Made by a program: the position numbers and the translations under genes
The notes under the pieces: generated by a model
Database searches by the model: none
Seen by the model: only the letters and a program-made list of their open reading frames with translations
Told to the model about the DNA's origin: nothing
NCBI GenBank assembly: GCA_035235625.1
Contig: CP141140.1
Location: 56,043,351-56,107,350 of the forward strand
DNA from: Saururus chinensis
Taxonomy: Eukaryota; Streptophyta; Magnoliopsida; Piperales; Saururaceae
DNA length: 64,000 bases
Reading direction: 5' to 3'
Part shown: positions 61,482 through 64,000 of the stretch, one piece after another
Layout: every line of letters starts with the position of its first letter
How positions within the stretch are numbered: position 1 is the first letter of the stretch

Positions 61482-63541
61482 TCGTAACACCCCGACCCGC
61501 ACCACGGCCCGGACCGGGTTAGATCGGAAGACACAATCGGAGTGTCGAAAATTAGCGGAAAAATTAAAACCGACTCACCTGCAGCTCCAGACTCTGAGTG
61601 CGAGAGTCATAGCGTTCATCTACGCACTACGGAGATTTAACGTTCCATTGTGCGTAGATCAGAACAAACCTAATTTTATAACTAATTTGGATCGGGCCAA
61701 CGTTATTTTATCGTTGGTTGCCTACGTACATATTGGATACCATCTCTGACGTTATTCCAATACGATCGGATCCGAACGTAGTTCTGCCTAATGGCTAATA
61801 CATTTACCAAACATCAGAAAATCATATACAATAAAATACGTATACGTTATATCTGAATGATTCGTTCGGAATCCAACGAAAATCTTATCAGTCATCGGAG
61901 TTAAATGAAAGCCAATATATCAGAAAACACACATCTCACGTAGGTGAGAAGAATACTAACAAAACACACATCCCATTCTATCATAGAGCAGAGCAGAACA
62001 CACTACAGAACCTGTTGGATCATATCAGATTTTATCCGACCACACTGGTCATATCAGATCAGAGTATGTTACGTCATAGCAGAGAGCATTTAAGATCACA
62101 ACAGAATAAATCAAGATGTGCAGTCATATAAAGCATATTAAACTAGAAGGTCAAGAAAGCGTACTCCCCTCCAGTTTCGAAAGTGGCAATGTTCGGAGTT
62201 GCTTGTTTCCTCGGAGCGTCTGCCCTTTTTGATCCAGAGACTGCGGCCAGAACCTTCTGTAACTTTGGATTACTTTACCCTCACAGCGCCCGTAGGCAGC
62301 GGACAGAACCTCCCCTTACACGGAGACATTTTACCCTCACAGTGCCCGTAGGCAGCGGACAGAACCTCCCCTTGTCCGAAGACACTTTTCCCTTCCCGTG
62401 CCCGTAGGTAACGGGCAAAACCTCCCCTTACCCTTGGGATGTTTCTCTCACCTAACATTGATAATTCGAGGAGTGGATACTTTCATTGCGTTGCTCACCC
62501 TCGAATTAGCTAGGGAGGCCTCTTGAATGACTCTAATCGGACTTAAAATGAGTAAGAAACGAAGAACGGAAGATGAGAAAACGTGGGAGAATTTCCCCTT
62601 ACCCGGAGATATTTTACCCTTTTCGCGCCCATAGGCGGCGGACATAACCTCCCCTTGGCCCGGGACGTTTTCCCTATATAGAGTTGCTAACTTGAAAAAT
62701 TGACGCTTCCATTGCGTAGAGCACCTTCGATTTAGCTAGGAACGCATTTTGAACGGAAGAAAACGGACGCAGAATGACTCCAGAAACTCCTCCGGAAAAC
62801 TGAACGGAATGAACTATTTATAAGAGATGGGCGTGCGAGCGGACGGAAGAAAGGGAATACGCGCGCACAGATGCGTGCCACGTGTCACACGGTGAGTGGA
62901 CCGAAAAAGTGGTCGGCGCACGTGACGCGTGCGTCTCGCGCGCGCCGTCACGGCGGGCGCGGCGAGCGCTGCCGCGCCGCGCGTCTGACGCGCGACGCGC
63001 GCGTTCGCCGCGCGTCCCGCGCGCGTCGCGCCTCGGCCACCGCGCGATCGCGCGGGACCCGCATCGCGCGGACGGCCGCGATCGCGCGGCGCCGCGCGAC
63101 CCGCGGCTCTGCGGCTCGGCTCCGGCTCGGCTCGACTCGGCTGGATGACGTCAGCTATTCTGTCTTTTTCTGAATATTTTATTATTATTTTAATTAAACA
63201 CAATTCCAACTTCAAAACGCGATAACTTTTTATCCCGAAGTCGGAATCGTACGTTCTTAGTACCGATGGACTCGTATTGACGAGCCCTTCAAAACTAGAC
63301 CCCACATGGGTAGGTTATCTCGCACTTTTAAAGTGGGTCCCGCCCATGTGGCACATTTCCCGAGGTCGTAACTTTCGTTCCCGACCTCCGTTTTGAGTGT
63401 TCTTGGGTGCGTTGTGCTCGTTACTTCGAGCTCTACCCAGATACAGAGATTTTACCTAATGAAACCCGAACCCTGATATTAAATTACCAAATTACCCTTA
63501 ACCCCCCCGGGTTAAGCATAACCGGAAGACGGGTTGTTACA
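61482..63541 (-). repeat. LTR 4 (outer 5' LTR of the array)
   Basis: 2060 bp, ending GGGTTGTTACA before the right ATACT. TATA box at 62822-62815 (minus), TGACGTCA at 63146-63153. Confidence 0.9.
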
Positions 63542-63546
63542 ATACT
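63542..63546. repeat. Right target site duplication ATACT of the array
   Basis: ATACT follows TTACA directly and equals 43307-43311. Confidence 0.85.
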
Positions 63547-64000
63547 AGTATCCAAAAGAAGATGGAGATGGATGATTGATGTCCCAACTACTCTTTGTAA
63601 TAGAAGAATTACCTTGGAGAAGTGAGAAGGGTTTGTGTGGATTAGATCATGAGTCATTTCAACCCTTGACAACCTAAAGAGTTGGGATAGGCCATCAGTC
63701 TAACTATAAATACTTCTCTAAATGACCAAATTTGCATCAATCAATCCATGAACATAACAGCGTGTGACTTATATATAAAGGAAACAAGGCAACAATGCCT
63801 TAAAATTCATTCAATATAGTAACTATCCTTGTTCAAATAACAAAAGTTATGAAATTATTCTCATTAGTTTGTACTGAAAAGTGCATTTAGCATGTTGATC
63901 TTGACAATGCCATCGCTTGTGTGCTAACACGAAATCCTACTTCTTACCATAAACTTAACCATTATAAAGACAGAAGCGTAATAATATTATTCTTGTTAGG
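63547..64000. other. AT-rich flank right of the array
   Basis: No gene, RNA or transposon end could be supported in the remaining 450 bp. Confidence 0.5.

Overview
This is a nuclear window from a flowering plant. The evidence is an intron-split FCS-like zinc-finger (FLZ) gene, a flavonoid 3'-hydroxylase-like P450 relic, pentatricopeptide (PPR) relics, and a plant-style mix of long LTR retrotransposons, Mutator-like elements, hAT, CACTA, Tourist and Stowaway elements. No ribosomal RNA, tRNA, organelle or bacterial signal was seen. The species cannot be placed from the sequence alone. The only gene I judge intact is the FLZ gene at 41.4-42.1 kb (minus strand). A 44-residue reading frame at 37.4 kb is a weak second candidate.

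Layout. 1-1.3 kb: 3' end of an LTR retrotransposon cut by the window edge. 1.4-5.3 kb: gene graveyard with a PPR pseudogene, an unrecognised frameshifted gene relic, a weak ankyrin-like relic and a CYP75B-like fragment. 8.4 kb: a small MITE with a perfect 9-bp target duplication (Mutator type). 10-10.7 kb: CACTA-like end repeats. 10.9-14 kb: LTR-like decayed DNA. 14.64-19.58 kb: a probable very long solo LTR flanked by CTCAC, filled with minisatellites. 20.3-23.6 kb: a decayed Mutator-like element with a plus-strand gene of the plant-mobile-domain/Ulp1-companion type converging on a minus-strand MuDR transposase relic; its non-coding parts are peppered with an ACACGAT/ATCGTGT motif. A complete but non-coding LTR element (23.58-27.74 kb) sits just upstream of the transposase relic. 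28.2-31.9 kb: a candidate hAT-like element carrying pieces of an SMC2 gene and a PPR gene, sitting in a LINE relic. 33-41 kb: mostly AT-rich DNA with LTR-like debris and MITEs. 42.6-43.2 kb: two related Stowaway-like MITEs upstream of the FLZ gene.

43.31-63.54 kb is the most striking part: a 20.2-kb tandem array LTR-internal-LTR-internal-LTR-internal-LTR of a minus-strand, non-coding, LARD-like LTR retrotransposon (LTR about 2.05 kb, internal about 4.0 kb). Every internal part has a tRNA-Met type primer-binding site and a polypurine tract. The whole array is flanked by one 5-bp duplication, ATACT, which points to a single insertion followed by amplification through the shared LTRs. Copy-to-copy differences concentrate at CAG/CTG sites, the plant CHG methylation context. 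This suggests either base-calling or polishing artefacts on methylated DNA or an unusual mutational process.

All assignments come from reading the sequence by eye; no database search or alignment program was used.
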